DNA of 64,000 nucleotides from Streptomyces triticirhizae (lineage in GTDB: Bacteria > Actinomycetota > Actinomycetes > Streptomycetales > Streptomycetaceae), in NCBI RefSeq assembly GCF_003696235.1, contig NZ_RFFJ01000003.1, positions 1 to 64,000 on the forward strand. The letters are read 5' to 3'. The translations under genes were made by a program, and so were the position numbers. This document shows, piece after piece, positions 8,694 through 17,905 of this stretch (position 1 is its first letter; every line of letters starts with the position of its first letter). The notes under the pieces were generated by a model that was given only the letters and a program-made list of their open reading frames with translations, made no database searches and was not told the origin of the DNA.

Positions 8694-9770
8694 TCACCGC
8701 GCGGTGGTGCTGTGCTGGTCCGGTTCAGGTCCCGGCCGAGGTGTGGAGTGATATCGGGGCGGATGTTCCCGAGCCGCGCCGGTGGTGCCCCGGACGACCA
8801 GCCGGGTCGGCACCACCACCCGGGTGGGCTCCTCGTCCCCGCCGGACAGGGCGTCCAGTATCTGGCGGGCGAGCAACTCTCCCTGGTGGGCTACGGGTTG
8901 CGCGATCGTGGTGAGATCGAGCAGCTCGGCCGTCTCGTGGTCGTCAAACCCGATGACCGAGACATCGTCGGGGGCGGTCAGCCCCATGCGGCCCAACGTC
9001 CGCAGGGCGCCGAAGGCCATCTGGTCCGACTCGGCGAAGACCGCCGTCGGCGGCTCCGGCAGGCTCAGCAGCTGTGCCATCGCTGACGCACCCTCGTCGA
9101 TACTCAGATGACCCGGCACTTCCAGATCCGGGTCGTAGGCAATCCCGGCCTGCGCGAGCACCGTGCGGTAGGCGTGCTGGCGAACGATCGGGGTGGTGAA
9201 CCCCCGAGGATCTCCGGGGGCGGCGGTGATCATACCGATCCTGCGGTGCCCCAGGTTGATCAGGTGACGGACGGCGGTGCTCGCGCCCTCCGCGTTGTCG
9301 ATGGAGACGTGCCAACAGCCCGGAACGCGGGTGCCGAGCACGGCGATCGGCACCTCCATCGACGCCAGCGCCTCGCTCTCGGCGGTGGAGAGCGGGAGGT
9401 TGAGCACGATCAGGGCGTCCACCCTGCGGCGCAGCGGCATTCTGGTGAAGAACCGCTCGTGCACCCGCTCGTCGCCGAGGTTGTACAGCAGCAGATCGAG
9501 GTCGTGGGCGCGCAGCACCGAGTCGATGCCCGCCAACACCTGGCTGTAGAACCAGCGGTTGACGAACGGCACGACCACGCCGACCGTCCCCGTCCGGCCG
9601 GAGGCCAGCGAGGAGGCGTGCGGGGAGACCGAGTACGACAGCTCCTCCGCCGCGCGCAGCACGCGCTCGCGGGTCGCCGCCGACACGTTCGGCAGCCCGC
9701 GCAGGGCGCGGGAGACGGTCGCGGTCGACACCTCCGCGCGCCGGGCGACATCCATGATGCTCGCGGCCAT
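8694..9770 (-). CDS. LacI family sugar-responsive repressor
   Basis: 358 aa. The N-terminal HTH (SIMDVARRAEVSTATVSRALRG) and hinge helix (AAEELSYSVSPHASSLASGR) are followed by a periplasmic-binding-like effector domain (TVGVVVPFVNRWFYSQVLAG, VIGFDDHETAELLDLTTIAQP). It very likely represses itself and the downstream alpha-glucosidase. A canonical LacI-type operator lies 52 bp upstream of its ATG. The inducer is expected to be an alpha-glucoside, by neighbourhood only. Confidence 0.9.
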   Translation of the reverse strand: MAASIMDVARRAEVSTATVSRALRGLPNVSAATRERVLRAAEELSYSVSPHASSLASGRTGTVGVVVPFVNRWFYSQVLAGIDSVLRAHDLDLLLYNLGDERVHERFFTRMPLRRRVDALIVLNLPLSTAESEALASMEVPIAVLGTRVPGCWHVSIDNAEGASTAVRHLINLGHRRIGMITAAPGDPRGFTTPIVRQHAYRTVLAQAGIAYDPDLEVPGHLSIDEGASAMAQLLSLPEPPTAVFAESDQMAFGALRTLGRMGLTAPDDVSVIGFDDHETAELLDLTTIAQPVAHQGELLARQILDALSGGDEEPTRVVVPTRLVVRGTTGAAREHPPRYHSTPRPGPEPDQHSTTAR

Positions 9771-9821
9771 AACCCTCCGATCACGGCAGTGAGCCGAACG
9801 TACTGCCGACCCCGGAGGTAA

Positions 9822-9835
9822 TGCAATCGCTTACA
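9822..9835. promoter_or_regulatory. LacI-family operator
   Basis: TGCAATCGCTTACA fits the palindromic LacI/CcpA-family consensus TGnAAnCGnTTnCA exactly. It lies upstream of the LacI gene (start 9770) and is the probable autoregulatory site for the regulator-glucosidase transcript. Confidence 0.8.
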
Positions 9836-9978
9836 TGAAAAGATCTTGTGCTTTCGGCCAACTCGGGGCAGAGGGCGTCAGGTTGACGCCTGATGAACCG
9901 ACAAAACACCGCAACACCGCGCTGTAAACGTGTGCATGAGAACAGCACACGAGAACAGCGCGGCGCCGCGGATCGTGC

Positions 9979-10689
9979 CTACCCCTCCAGCCGGGCCAAC
10001 GCGGCCTCGGCGGTGGCGAGGAACTCGGTCACCGGCGCCTGAGACAGTGTGCCCATCTGGCCCCAGCGAACCACCGTGACCAAGCTCCCTTCCCTGATCA
10101 CCGCGGAGAGATTGACATCGTGGGCGGACTCGGGTGGCGCGGTGTGCACGCCGATGACCCGCGCGTAGTCCGCGCCCTCCACGCCCCCGAAGTCGTCCCA
10201 GGACGCGGTCCCGCCCGGGTGCTGCCACAGCCACTCGGAGGCGCAGTCGGTGCTCGCCTCGTTCAGCACCTCGACCAGCCCGGCGGCCGCGCCCTCGCTG
10301 CCGAGGTCCATCACCACCTGGACGGCGTTGGTGTCCAGCTCCGTCCAGTGGGTGACATGGGCGACGTTCTCCTCGGGCAGCAGCGCGTCGTAGCAGAAGA
10401 CCGGCACCTCGGGGAGGCCGTCGACCGGGCCCTCGCTGTACCAGCCGTCCGGGTGCTCCGGCAGCTCGTCGCCGGTGAGGAACGCGTCCGCCGGTATCGC
10501 GGCCGCTTCCGTCGCCCCGTTCGTCCCGGCCCCGTTCGTCCCGTCCGTGCTCGCGATGGCCGCCGTCGCCGTGGCCGGCTGGTCGGCGGTCGCCGTTCCG
10601 GTGAGCGTGGTCACCGCCAGCGCGCCGGCCCCGAGCGCCGCGCCGGCGGCGATCGCCAGCCCGCGCACCGAGTTCCGTGTGTGCCGCAT
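9979..10689 (-). CDS. Secreted protein of unknown function (sensor-like)
   Basis: About 236 aa. A signal peptide is evident (MRHTRNSVRGLAIAAGAALGAGALAVTTLTGTATA), followed by a Thr/Ala/Asn-rich linker (about residues 40-60) and a globular domain with two cysteines (VFCYDALL, TDCASEW) and several Trp residues. The shape recalls extracellular PknH-like sensor domains, but I cannot assign a family firmly. Start at 10689 has GAGGGGG upstream; a longer start at 10712 is possible. Divergent from the membrane-anchored XRE gene, and the pair may be functionally linked. An inverted repeat at 9874-9890 (GGCGTCA-GGT-TGACGCC) may end transcription. Confidence 0.7.
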   Translation of the reverse strand: MRHTRNSVRGLAIAAGAALGAGALAVTTLTGTATADQPATATAAIASTDGTNGAGTNGATEAAAIPADAFLTGDELPEHPDGWYSEGPVDGLPEVPVFCYDALLPEENVAHVTHWTELDTNAVQVVMDLGSEGAAAGLVEVLNEASTDCASEWLWQHPGGTASWDDFGGVEGADYARVIGVHTAPPESAHDVNLSAVIREGSLVTVVRWGQMGTLSQAPVTEFLATAEAALARLEG

Positions 10690-10984
10690 CGGCCCATCCC
10701 CCTCGTCTGTCATTCCGTTGGTCGTTCCGTGGGTGTCGCTTCTCCGGCAGGCTCGGCGGGGCCGGGGGGCGGCGGCAAGCCCGGCGGCGCCTTCTGGGAC
10801 GGTGGAACGGCCGGAGCCCCGCTGACGTCGAAGAACGTGAGCCCCTGGAACGCGGAGCGGGACGCCGAACGGGGCGTGGAACGGGTCGTGGACCGAACGC
10901 GCGCCACGCGGAGCGGGGACGCTCAACGGGCACGGGATCAACGGTGATCGACGGTGATCAACGGGGAACACACGCGGGGGAGCC

Positions 10985-12157
10985 GTGGGGGAGTCGAGCA
11001 GGGACAACCGGCCGGCCGAGGAGTTGGCGGCCCGGCTGCGCGCGCTCAAGGAGCGCTCGGGGCTGAGCTTCGGCGCGCTGGCCAAGCGCCTGCACACCAG
11101 CACATCGACCCTGCACCGCTACTGCTCGGGCGCGGTGGTGCCGGCCGAGTACGCGCCGGTCGAGCGGCTGGCCAGCGCCTGCGGCGCCCGGCCCGACGAG
11201 CTGCTCGCACTGCACCGGCTGTGGCTGTCGGCCAACGACGCCAGGAGCCGGCCGCCCGCCGAGCCCCAGGACCCCGAGCCGGCGCTCGCGCCCGCTCCCG
11301 AGCCCGCCCCTGAGCCCGCTCCCGAGCCCGGGGCGGCGGCCCCGCCCGCGTCCCGTTTCCGGCGGCGCCGCCCCTGGTCGCTGGTCCTCGTGCTGCTGCT
11401 GGTCGCCACGCTGGGCGGCTGGGGGGTCTGGAACGCCCGTCCCTCCGGCGGCGGTTCGGCCGCCGCCCAGGCGAACCAGGCGGCCCGGGACGTCGGGAGC
11501 CCCGGCGACGAGCCCGCCCCGCCGGAGGCGGCCGGGCCAGCGCCGCTGGAGTACTCCGTCCGTTCGCACGTCTGGGCCGAGGGCTGCGGGCACCGCTACC
11601 TGGTCGACCGCGCCCCGGCCGCCGTTCCGCCCCCGCCCGTGGCCCAGGACGCCGAGGAGTGGGCGACCCAACTGGGCGCGGTGCACGGGGACTCCACCAT
11701 CCTGGAGGCCACCGTCACGGCCACCGGCGAGGAGCCGGTCGTCGTCGAGGCGATCCATGTGCGGGTGGTGGAGCGCCGCCCGCCGCTGGCGTGGTCGGCG
11801 TTCGACATGTCCCCGGGCTGCGGCGGCGCCCTCACCCCGGCCGCCTTCGAGGTGGACCTGGACGCCGAGCGGCCCCAACCCGCGCCCAGGGGCGGCTACG
11901 ACGCCATGAGCGAACGCGAACTCGCCGCGCCCCACCTTCCGTTCGCGGTCACGGCGCGGGAGCCGCTGGCGCTGCGCGTCGAGGCGCGGGCGGCCGACTG
12001 CGACTGCGACTGGTTCGTCGAACTGGAGTGGAGCGGCGGCGGCGAGCGCGGCACGCTGCGGCTGGACGACGGGGGAGCGCCGTTCCGCACCAGCGGTGGG
12101 GGAGCGGAGGGGGCGTGGCAGTACCAGGAGGAGTGGGGCGGCTGGTCGCGCGGCTGA
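10985..12157 (+). CDS. XRE-type HTH protein with a membrane anchor and extracytoplasmic domain
   Basis: 390 aa. Order: HTH domain (about residues 10-75, LRALKERSGLSFGALAKRLHTSTSTLHRYCSG), a Pro/Glu/Ala repeat linker (about 90-120), one transmembrane helix (PWSLVLVLLLVATLGGWGVW, about 130-150), and a C-terminal outside domain with conserved Cys/Trp (HVWAEGCGHRYLVDR, CDCDWFVELEW). This is the common actinobacterial pattern of a DNA-binding domain tethered to a membrane sensor. GTG start at 10985 after GGGGGAG. Divergent from a secreted protein gene. Signal and targets unknown. Confidence 0.82.
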   Translation: MGESSRDNRPAEELAARLRALKERSGLSFGALAKRLHTSTSTLHRYCSGAVVPAEYAPVERLASACGARPDELLALHRLWLSANDARSRPPAEPQDPEPALAPAPEPAPEPAPEPGAAAPPASRFRRRRPWSLVLVLLLVATLGGWGVWNARPSGGGSAAAQANQAARDVGSPGDEPAPPEAAGPAPLEYSVRSHVWAEGCGHRYLVDRAPAAVPPPPVAQDAEEWATQLGAVHGDSTILEATVTATGEEPVVVEAIHVRVVERRPPLAWSAFDMSPGCGGALTPAAFEVDLDAERPQPAPRGGYDAMSERELAAPHLPFAVTAREPLALRVEARAADCDCDWFVELEWSGGGERGTLRLDDGGAPFRTSGGGAEGAWQYQEEWGGWSRG

Positions 12158-12194
12158 CCGAAAATGGTCGGTGGAAGTGGGGCAGGATCGGCCC

Positions 12195-13163
12195 ATGAGC
12201 AACCTCGACCAGCGGCCGGCCCCCACCCTCTGCGGCGCGGCCCGCCACACCGGGCCGGTGCGGGAACTCCAGGAGGGCCGCCGGGTGCCGCTCGGCGAGT
12301 CCACCGTCGTCCGACGGCTTCTGCCCACCTTGGGGCGTCGAATGATCGGCGCCTGGTGCTTCGTTGACCACTACGGACCGGACGACATCACCGACACGCC
12401 GGGGATGCGGGTGCCGCCGCACCCGCACATCGGGCTCCAGACGGTCAGTTGGCTGCACGCGGGCGAGGTGGTGCACCGGGACAGCGTCGGCTCGCTGGCC
12501 ACCATCCGCCCGCGCGAGCTGGGCCTGATGACCTCGGGCCGGGCCATCGCCCACTCCGAGGAGTCGCCCCGCCCGCACCGCGACGCGCCGATCCTGCACG
12601 GCGCCCAGCTGTGGGTGGCGCTGCCCGACCAACACCGCCATGTCGCCCCGGCCTTCGAGTACCACGCCGAACTGCCCCGGGTCACCGGCGGCGGCGGGCT
12701 CGACGCCACCGTGATCCTCGGCACCCTGGACGGCGCGACCTCGCCCGGCACCGTCTACTCCCCGCTGGTCGGCGCCGACCTCACCCTGGCCGCCGGCACT
12801 GACGCCCGGCTTCCGCTGGAGGAGGACTTCGAGTACGCGGTGCTCACCATCGACGGAGAGTCCGAGGTCGACGGGGTCCGCCTCGCCCCCGGCTCCCTGC
12901 TCTACCTCGGTGAGGGCCGCGCCGAACTCCCGCTCCGCGCCGACGACCACGCCTCGGTCCTGCTGCTGGGCGGCCTCCCGTTCGAGGAACAACTGGTGAT
13001 GTGGTGGAACTTCATCGGGCGGACGCACGAGGAGGTTACCCAGGCCCGCCAGGACTGGGCGACGGGTGTCCGGTTCGGCACGGTCGACGGCTACGACGGC
13101 CCGCCCCTGGAGGCGCCGCCGCTGCCGCCAACTCCCCTGAAGCCGCGCGGAAGAACGCGCTGA
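12195..13163 (+). CDS. Pirin family protein
   Basis: About 322 aa, bicupin fold of the pirin family. The N-terminal cupin carries the metal motif PPHPHIGLQTVSW followed by the conserved GLMTSGRAIAHSEESP. The C-terminal cupin contains SPLVGADLTL and LLLGGLPFEE. Pirins are Fe-dependent proteins with quercetinase or regulatory activities, and the precise role here is unknown. Start ATG 12195, 37 bp after the XRE gene. A small inverted repeat lies in that gap. Confidence 0.88.
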   Translation: MSNLDQRPAPTLCGAARHTGPVRELQEGRRVPLGESTVVRRLLPTLGRRMIGAWCFVDHYGPDDITDTPGMRVPPHPHIGLQTVSWLHAGEVVHRDSVGSLATIRPRELGLMTSGRAIAHSEESPRPHRDAPILHGAQLWVALPDQHRHVAPAFEYHAELPRVTGGGGLDATVILGTLDGATSPGTVYSPLVGADLTLAAGTDARLPLEEDFEYAVLTIDGESEVDGVRLAPGSLLYLGEGRAELPLRADDHASVLLLGGLPFEEQLVMWWNFIGRTHEEVTQARQDWATGVRFGTVDGYDGPPLEAPPLPPTPLKPRGRTR

Positions 13164-13421
13164 CCGGCGGTTTCGTTCGATCCGTTGCGGGTGAGCCGGT
13201 CCCATGCAGGCTCCCGACAGAAGGCCGAGAGGTCGAGTTCTCGATCAGTCTCGTGCCCACGGCGGTCTGCTAACGGGGCGCCGGACACCGCGCGTGGCGA
13301 GTCGACCCGAGGGCGTCTGTGATGGGGGCTGGCAGGACGGATGCTGACCCAATGCTGACTTTCGTGATGGATCGCCAGGTCCGGTTGGTCTGGATGGGAT
13401 CGCCCGGGGGGCCGGCTGTCC
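13164..13421. other. Intergenic stretch without recognisable gene
   Basis: 258 bp. I see no reading frame with family features on either strand. The downstream side grades into gene fragments. Confidence 0.5.
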
Positions 13422-13784
13422 GTGTGGCTACCCGAGCCTGCGCTGCCTGACCCAGGCCTGCGCACTTCGGAAACCTTGAAGCGAATCTTCGCCGACGTCG
13501 CCCGCGAGTCCATCGCCGCCGCACCCGCCGAGACACCGGCATGGGTGGCCGCCACCCTCGTCCTCGCGCTCGCCGAGGCCCGCGACACCCCTGAAGAAGC
13601 AGCCAGCCGTGCCCTCGGCGTGCTCGACCTGGTCCCTCCACAGCGGCTCCGGGCCACCGCCCGAACCCGTCTGGCCCGACTCGGACGCCTCCTCGACACC
13701 GCGACGGTCGGCTCGGCCACGGAGTTGCGGGAACGCCTGAGCACTCTTCCCGCCCCGATCCGAGCCGACGGAACAGCCGCGTAG
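13422..13784 (+). pseudogene. C-terminal fragment of an XRE/TPR-type regulator
   Basis: The 120-aa frame resembles the helical C-terminal half of Streptomyces regulators with an XRE head: TPEEAASRALGVLDLVPPQRLRATARTRLARLGRLLD, then ATELRERLSTLP. There is no HTH domain, and no ribosome site is convincing at the GTG. It is best read as a truncated relic in a decayed stretch. Confidence 0.5.
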
Positions 13785-13979
13785 CTCTCGAACACGACCA
13801 CAGAGCCGTGCCCACACCGCGAGACGGTTCGAGCTGATGCTCACGGCCGTGATCTCCTCTCGCGGTGTGGGCTTGTCAGCAGTCGTGCCGCACCTTGAGG
13901 ACAGCGTGATCGCCGGCATCGGGGAACCGCTGGCGTCTGAGAGACAGACGGGCCACGGTGTTCGCGCCACCGGGACCGG

Positions 13980-14275
13980 TCAGATGAAGGCGGCGTCGGG
14001 GCGGTCGGCGTTGACGAGGAGGGGGAGGCGGCGGCGTTGGCCGGCGGCGATGACGGCGTACTGGTAGAGCGCCGGCGGCTCGTGCAGCTCGCGCATCGGC
14101 ACCCAACTCGCGCCCTCGGCCGGGTCGTTGGACGGCAGCTCCGGGATCACCCCGCCGTCCAGGACACAGGAGAAGCCGGTCAACGCTCCGTCGTCGTCCG
14201 TGGTCGGCGTGACGGCGAGCACCTCGGAGAGCGAACGGTCAAGCCCCGTCGTCTCGTTGAGCATCCCCGCGACCT
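13980..14275 (-). pseudogene. C-terminal remnant of a Nudix hydrolase-like gene
   Basis: The frame reads LNETTGLDRSLSEVLAV ... GFSCVLDGGVIPELPSNDPAEGASWVPMRELHEPPALYQYAV and ends normally at 13980. The DPAE...WVPMRELHEPPALYQYA tail is typical of Streptomyces Nudix hydrolases. The catalytic Nudix box (GX5EX7REUXEEXGU) is missing because the frame is joined to unrelated sequence at about 14276. Confidence 0.55.
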
Positions 14276-14430
14276 GATCACGCCGCTCGCGCGCACGCGG
14301 CCCTGCGTGACGCGCGGTCGGCCGCCGGCTCCCTGGCCGCGGCGGACCGGGCGCTGGACGCCAGCCGGGGCCCGGAGGAGGAGTCACCCTGGGACCGATA
14401 TATCGACGCGACGACGCCGACCGAGCCGCG
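14276..14430 (+). pseudogene. Internal fragment of another XRE/TPR regulator
   Basis: One frame reads DHAARAHAALRDARSAAGSL, then AAADRALDASRGPEEESPWDRYIDA. It closely resembles the TPR segment preceding the PW.RY.D signature in Streptomyces XRE-TPR regulators. It has neither beginning nor end, and its left edge coincides with the Nudix remnant on the other strand: a recombination scar. Confidence 0.5.
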
Positions 14431-14479
14431 CGGGCCCCCCAGCGACTCCTCTCGTCGAGCGCACGCGGCGACCCGCGCT

Positions 14480-14560
14480 CCCCGCGACAACAACAGACGA
14501 ACAACGCACTCCCCCAACCCCCGTGAGCCGCCCGTCACCAGGACGCGCCGCCCTCCGAAC
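14480..14560 (-). pseudogene. N-terminal remnant of a short-chain dehydrogenase
   Basis: The reverse strand encodes FGGRRVLVTGGSRGLGE, then CVVRLLLSRGARVAACAR, the Rossmann TGGSRGLG start of an SDR. It breaks off after the second strand. No catalytic YxxxK part follows. Confidence 0.55.
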
Positions 14561-14668
14561 TCCCCACGCGTCAGCCTTCGTTCCGCGCTCGGCGCTGGCC
14601 CACCGCTTTGTGTAACCCCTCACCAACCATGCCAACTCCCTTGGCCCAGAACATCTCTCGTACGCCCT

Positions 14669-16138
14669 TCACCGCTCGCCACCGTCGCGCTTCTCCTGTG
14701 GACCTGCCCGTTCCGGTAGGCGCTTGTGGTGAGGCATTCGGCCTGCCTGGGCTCGGACCGGGAGGCCGTACCCCGCACCGCCTCCGGGTCGGTCACGGGC
14801 CGGCGCCCGGTCTCCGTGTTCTCGTGCCGCTTCCGGGCGCGGGGCGCCGCCCTGAGGCGGAGTGCTTCGGGTGCGAGGGCCGGTGACGAGCGCGAGCACC
14901 GTCGAGGTGACGACGGCACCGGCGATCACGTAGTAGGCGGGGGCGAGGTCGTCGCCGGTCTGGGAGGCGAGGAAGGAGACGACGAACGGCGCGGTGCCGC
15001 CGAAGGCGGCGGTGGCGATGTTGTACCCCAGGGACAGGGCGCTCTGTCGCACCTGAGCGGGAAACAGCTCCGCCAGCGCGGCGGGCGCCGGACCGGAGAA
15101 GACCGCGAGGACGCCCGCGAAGACCACCTGCCCAAGCAGCAGGCTGGCGTAGGTGCCCCGCGCCATCAGCCAGTAGACGGGGTACGCCACCAGGGCGAGC
15201 GCCAGGGTGGAGCCCAGCAGGAGCGTTCTCCACCCAACCCGGTCGGAGAGCGCCCCGGTGACGGGCAGGAGCAGGATGTGCGCGACCATGGCGACCAGGT
15301 TGCAGGTGAGCGCGGTGGACAGCGGCACACCCAGGGTCCCCGCCGTGAAGCTGGGCATACCGATCAGGGCGTAGTACGCGATCGTCCACGCGACGACGAT
15401 GCCCACGACCAGGAGGACGGTGCGGGTGTGCTGGGTCAGGGCCTCCCTGAGCGGAGCGCGCGCCACCGACCGGTCGCGCGCCAGGCTCCGGAAGGCGGGG
15501 GTGTCCTCCAGCCGCAGGCGCAGTCGCAGACCGACCAGTGCGCCGAGCGCCCCGACGAGGAACGGCACCCGCCAGCCGTAGGAGTCGAGCGCCGACCGCG
15601 TGAAGGCCGTCGTGACCAGCGTGCTCATCGCGATCCCGCAGACGAAGCCGAGGATGGTGGCGAACTGGTGGAGGCTGCCGTACAGGCCCTTCCGGCCCTC
15701 GGGCGCGTACTCGACGAGGAAGGCCGTGCCACCTCCCCATTCGCCGCCCGCCGCCAGCCCCTGGACCATGCGGGCGACCACCAGCAGCACCGGGGCGAGC
15801 GTTCCCGCCTGGGCGTGGGTGGGCAGTACCGCGATGGCCAGGGTGGCCGCCGCCATCAGGATGATCGAGGCCGAAAGGGCGTTGCGCCGCCCGAACCTGT
15901 CGCCGTAGTGGCCGAACACCGCGCCGCCGACGGGACGCAGAACGAAGCCGACGGCGAAGATGGCGAGGGTGTTCAGGAGCGCGCTGGTGGGATCGCCCTC
16001 CGGGAAGAACAGCCGGGCCATGACGGTGGCCAGGTAGGCGTACACCGCGAAGTCGTACCACTCGACCAGAGCGCCCACTGAGCCCGCCAGGACGACCTTG
16101 CGAAGGTTTGCCGGAGGGGCCTCGTCCCGCTGTGTCAC
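14669..16138 (-). CDS. MFS transporter, metabolite:H+ symporter (MHS) family
   Basis: About 489 aa, 12 predicted transmembrane segments. MHS signatures are present: VEWYDFAVYAYLATVMARLFFP in the first helix, GGAVFGHYGDRFGRRNAL in loop 2-3 and QGLAAGGEWGGGTAFLVEYAP. These match ShiA/ProP/KgtP-like importers of organic acids, betaines or shikimate. A Pro/Arg-rich tail of roughly 60 residues is unusual. The GTG start at 16138 overlaps the stop of the M20 peptidase gene by 4 bp, so import and hydrolysis are probably coupled. Substrate unknown. Confidence 0.88.
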   Translation of the reverse strand: MTQRDEAPPANLRKVVLAGSVGALVEWYDFAVYAYLATVMARLFFPEGDPTSALLNTLAIFAVGFVLRPVGGAVFGHYGDRFGRRNALSASIILMAAATLAIAVLPTHAQAGTLAPVLLVVARMVQGLAAGGEWGGGTAFLVEYAPEGRKGLYGSLHQFATILGFVCGIAMSTLVTTAFTRSALDSYGWRVPFLVGALGALVGLRLRLRLEDTPAFRSLARDRSVARAPLREALTQHTRTVLLVVGIVVAWTIAYYALIGMPSFTAGTLGVPLSTALTCNLVAMVAHILLLPVTGALSDRVGWRTLLLGSTLALALVAYPVYWLMARGTYASLLLGQVVFAGVLAVFSGPAPAALAELFPAQVRQSALSLGYNIATAAFGGTAPFVVSFLASQTGDDLAPAYYVIAGAVVTSTVLALVTGPRTRSTPPQGGAPRPEAAREHGDRAPARDRPGGGAGYGLPVRAQAGRMPHHKRLPERAGPQEKRDGGER

Positions 16139-17364
16139 GGCGCCCCGCCCGCTTCGGACGGGAGGCCCGGCAGGGCGAGAGCGGCGCGCAGGTACACGGC
16201 GGTCGCGGTGACCATGTCGTCGACCGCCACCCACTCGTCGAGGCTGTGCGCCTGGGCGAGCGACCCGGGTCCGAAGAGCAGGACGGGCGAGCCGAAGTAC
16301 GCCGCGTCCGAGCTGGCGGGGAACCCGTGGGGGGCCGTGTCCGGAATCCCTTCCTCCGTGGCGGCGGCACGGACCACCTCGGCCAGGGCGTGATCGTCGG
16401 GAAGTTCGTACGGCTCGACGGTCCACCAGGCGTCACCGAGGCTCCATGGCAGCCGGTCGTCCGGTGCGCCGAGCAGCTCCGCGATCTCCGCCCGCACGAC
16501 GGCCGGGGTCTCGCCCGGCAGCAGCCGGCGGCTGAGGCCGACGCGGCACCGGGAGGGCACGATGTTGGGCTTCACGCCGCCCTCGATGGTTCCGACGTTG
16601 ACGGTGGGGTGCCCGAGCAACGGGTGGTGGTGGCGCTCAAGTTGCCGTGCGTAGCGGGGGAAGAAGCCCAGGAGTTCCGCCGCGGCGAGGACGGCGTTGG
16701 TCCCGTGGTGGGGCACGCTGCTGTGCGTGGCCCTGCCCGTGACGGTCAGGTCGTAGGCGGCCAGTCCCTTGGTGGCGTGGCAGATCCTCAGCTCGGTCGG
16801 CTCACCGACGATGACGCCGTCCACGCGCGGACCGGACCGGCCCAGGGCCTTCGCGCCCTCCTGGCGGTACTCCTCGTCGCCGACTCCGGCGATCAACAGC
16901 TCACCGTTCGGGGGCAGCCCCCGCTCCGCCAGGACCTCCGCCACCTCGACGTAGCAGGCGAGCGCGGCCTTCATGTCACACGCACCGCGCCCGTACACCC
17001 TGCCGTCGCGCACGGTTCCGGAGAGGGCCTCGGGATAGCCGGTCGTCTCGACCGTGTCCATGTGTCCGGCCAGCATCAGTGACCGCCCGTGCCCCGTGGC
17101 GCGGGCACGGGGTGAACGGGCGACGAGGTTGTACCGTCCGGGGGCGAACTCCGTGGTTTCGCACGCCCACCCGAGCCCTTCGAGCCGGCGGCCGAGGTAG
17201 TCGGCCACTTTCCGCTCTCCGGCCTCGCCGACCGGCGGGGCGCCGAAGGGGTTGACGCTCGGCAGCCCGATCAGGTCGACCAGCGTCGCCGCCAGCCGGT
17301 CGCGGTCGATCCCGGCGATGTGACGTGCCGCGTCGTCCGCGCGGCCCGCGGCCGGTGTGCCCAC
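16135..17364 (-). CDS. M20 family metallopeptidase/deacylase (ArgE/DapE-like)
   Basis: About 409 aa. Metal ligands are recognisable in order: the LAGHMDTVE His/Asp, Asp of GRGACDMKAAL, the catalytic Glu pair of GVGDEEYRQEG, Asp/Glu region GEPTELRICHATKG, and the late His of AQAHSLDEWVAVDD. The dimerisation domain is intact (RATHSSVPHHGTNAV). Family members remove N-acyl groups or cleave small peptides at a di-zinc centre. GTG at 17364 has GGGAGG six bases upstream. Translationally coupled to an MHS transporter and divergent from the ACP-led cluster, whose product or intermediate it might deacylate (inference). Confidence 0.88.
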   Translation of the reverse strand: MGTPAAGRADDAARHIAGIDRDRLAATLVDLIGLPSVNPFGAPPVGEAGERKVADYLGRRLEGLGWACETTEFAPGRYNLVARSPRARATGHGRSLMLAGHMDTVETTGYPEALSGTVRDGRVYGRGACDMKAALACYVEVAEVLAERGLPPNGELLIAGVGDEEYRQEGAKALGRSGPRVDGVIVGEPTELRICHATKGLAAYDLTVTGRATHSSVPHHGTNAVLAAAELLGFFPRYARQLERHHHPLLGHPTVNVGTIEGGVKPNIVPSRCRVGLSRRLLPGETPAVVRAEIAELLGAPDDRLPWSLGDAWWTVEPYELPDDHALAEVVRAAATEEGIPDTAPHGFPASSDAAYFGSPVLLFGPGSLAQAHSLDEWVAVDDMVTATAVYLRAALALPGLPSEAGGAP

Positions 17365-17435
17365 GTGAAACCTCCCGGTTGTTCGGTGCGTGTCCTCGCA
17401 GGGCACGACGGGCCGTTCCGGCTTTCTCGGATGTG

Positions 17436-17460
17436 AACTCCCCCTGTACAGAGGGGAGTT
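17436..17460. promoter_or_regulatory. Inverted repeat in the divergent promoter region of the cluster
   Basis: AACTCCCC (17436-17443) and GGGGAGTT (17453-17460) form perfect 8-bp arms around CTGTACAGA, itself containing the palindrome CTGTACAG. It lies 72 bp upstream of the peptidase start, in the 541-bp region between the divergent units. This fits an operator, with a regulator not encoded nearby. Rest of 17365-17905: no gene seen. Confidence 0.4.
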
Positions 17461-17905
17461 GACGCGGACTCGGCAAGGTGACGACCCGTACACGGCCCGG
17501 TACGCGCCGGACCGAGCCCAGGGTGCCCGGGCGTCCGGGAGCCCCGCAAGACGGCCGGGGAGCCCCCGTGGACCGGTTGGCGGAAACCGTACGTCCAGGG
17601 GAAGAACGGTTCCGCGCCCTCAGCTGCGCAACGTGGTTCCCGCGACACGATGCGTGGGGGGCCGCAAGACGGCGAAAGCTGCCAACTTCGCGGGGCCCGC
17701 TTGTGACGATCACGCGGGGCGTCGTTGAATCTGGTGCGTCATCACCCCCACTCATCCCTGCCGCCCACGGCGTCGCCCGAGGCCACATGCCACGGCCCGG
17801 GCACCGGATACCGACCGGCCCTTCCCCAGCGGCCGGTCCCTTTCGCACCACCGTCAACCGCATCGCCCGGTCGCCCTGGTCAGGGCTGTCGAAAAGGAGA
17901 TCCGA

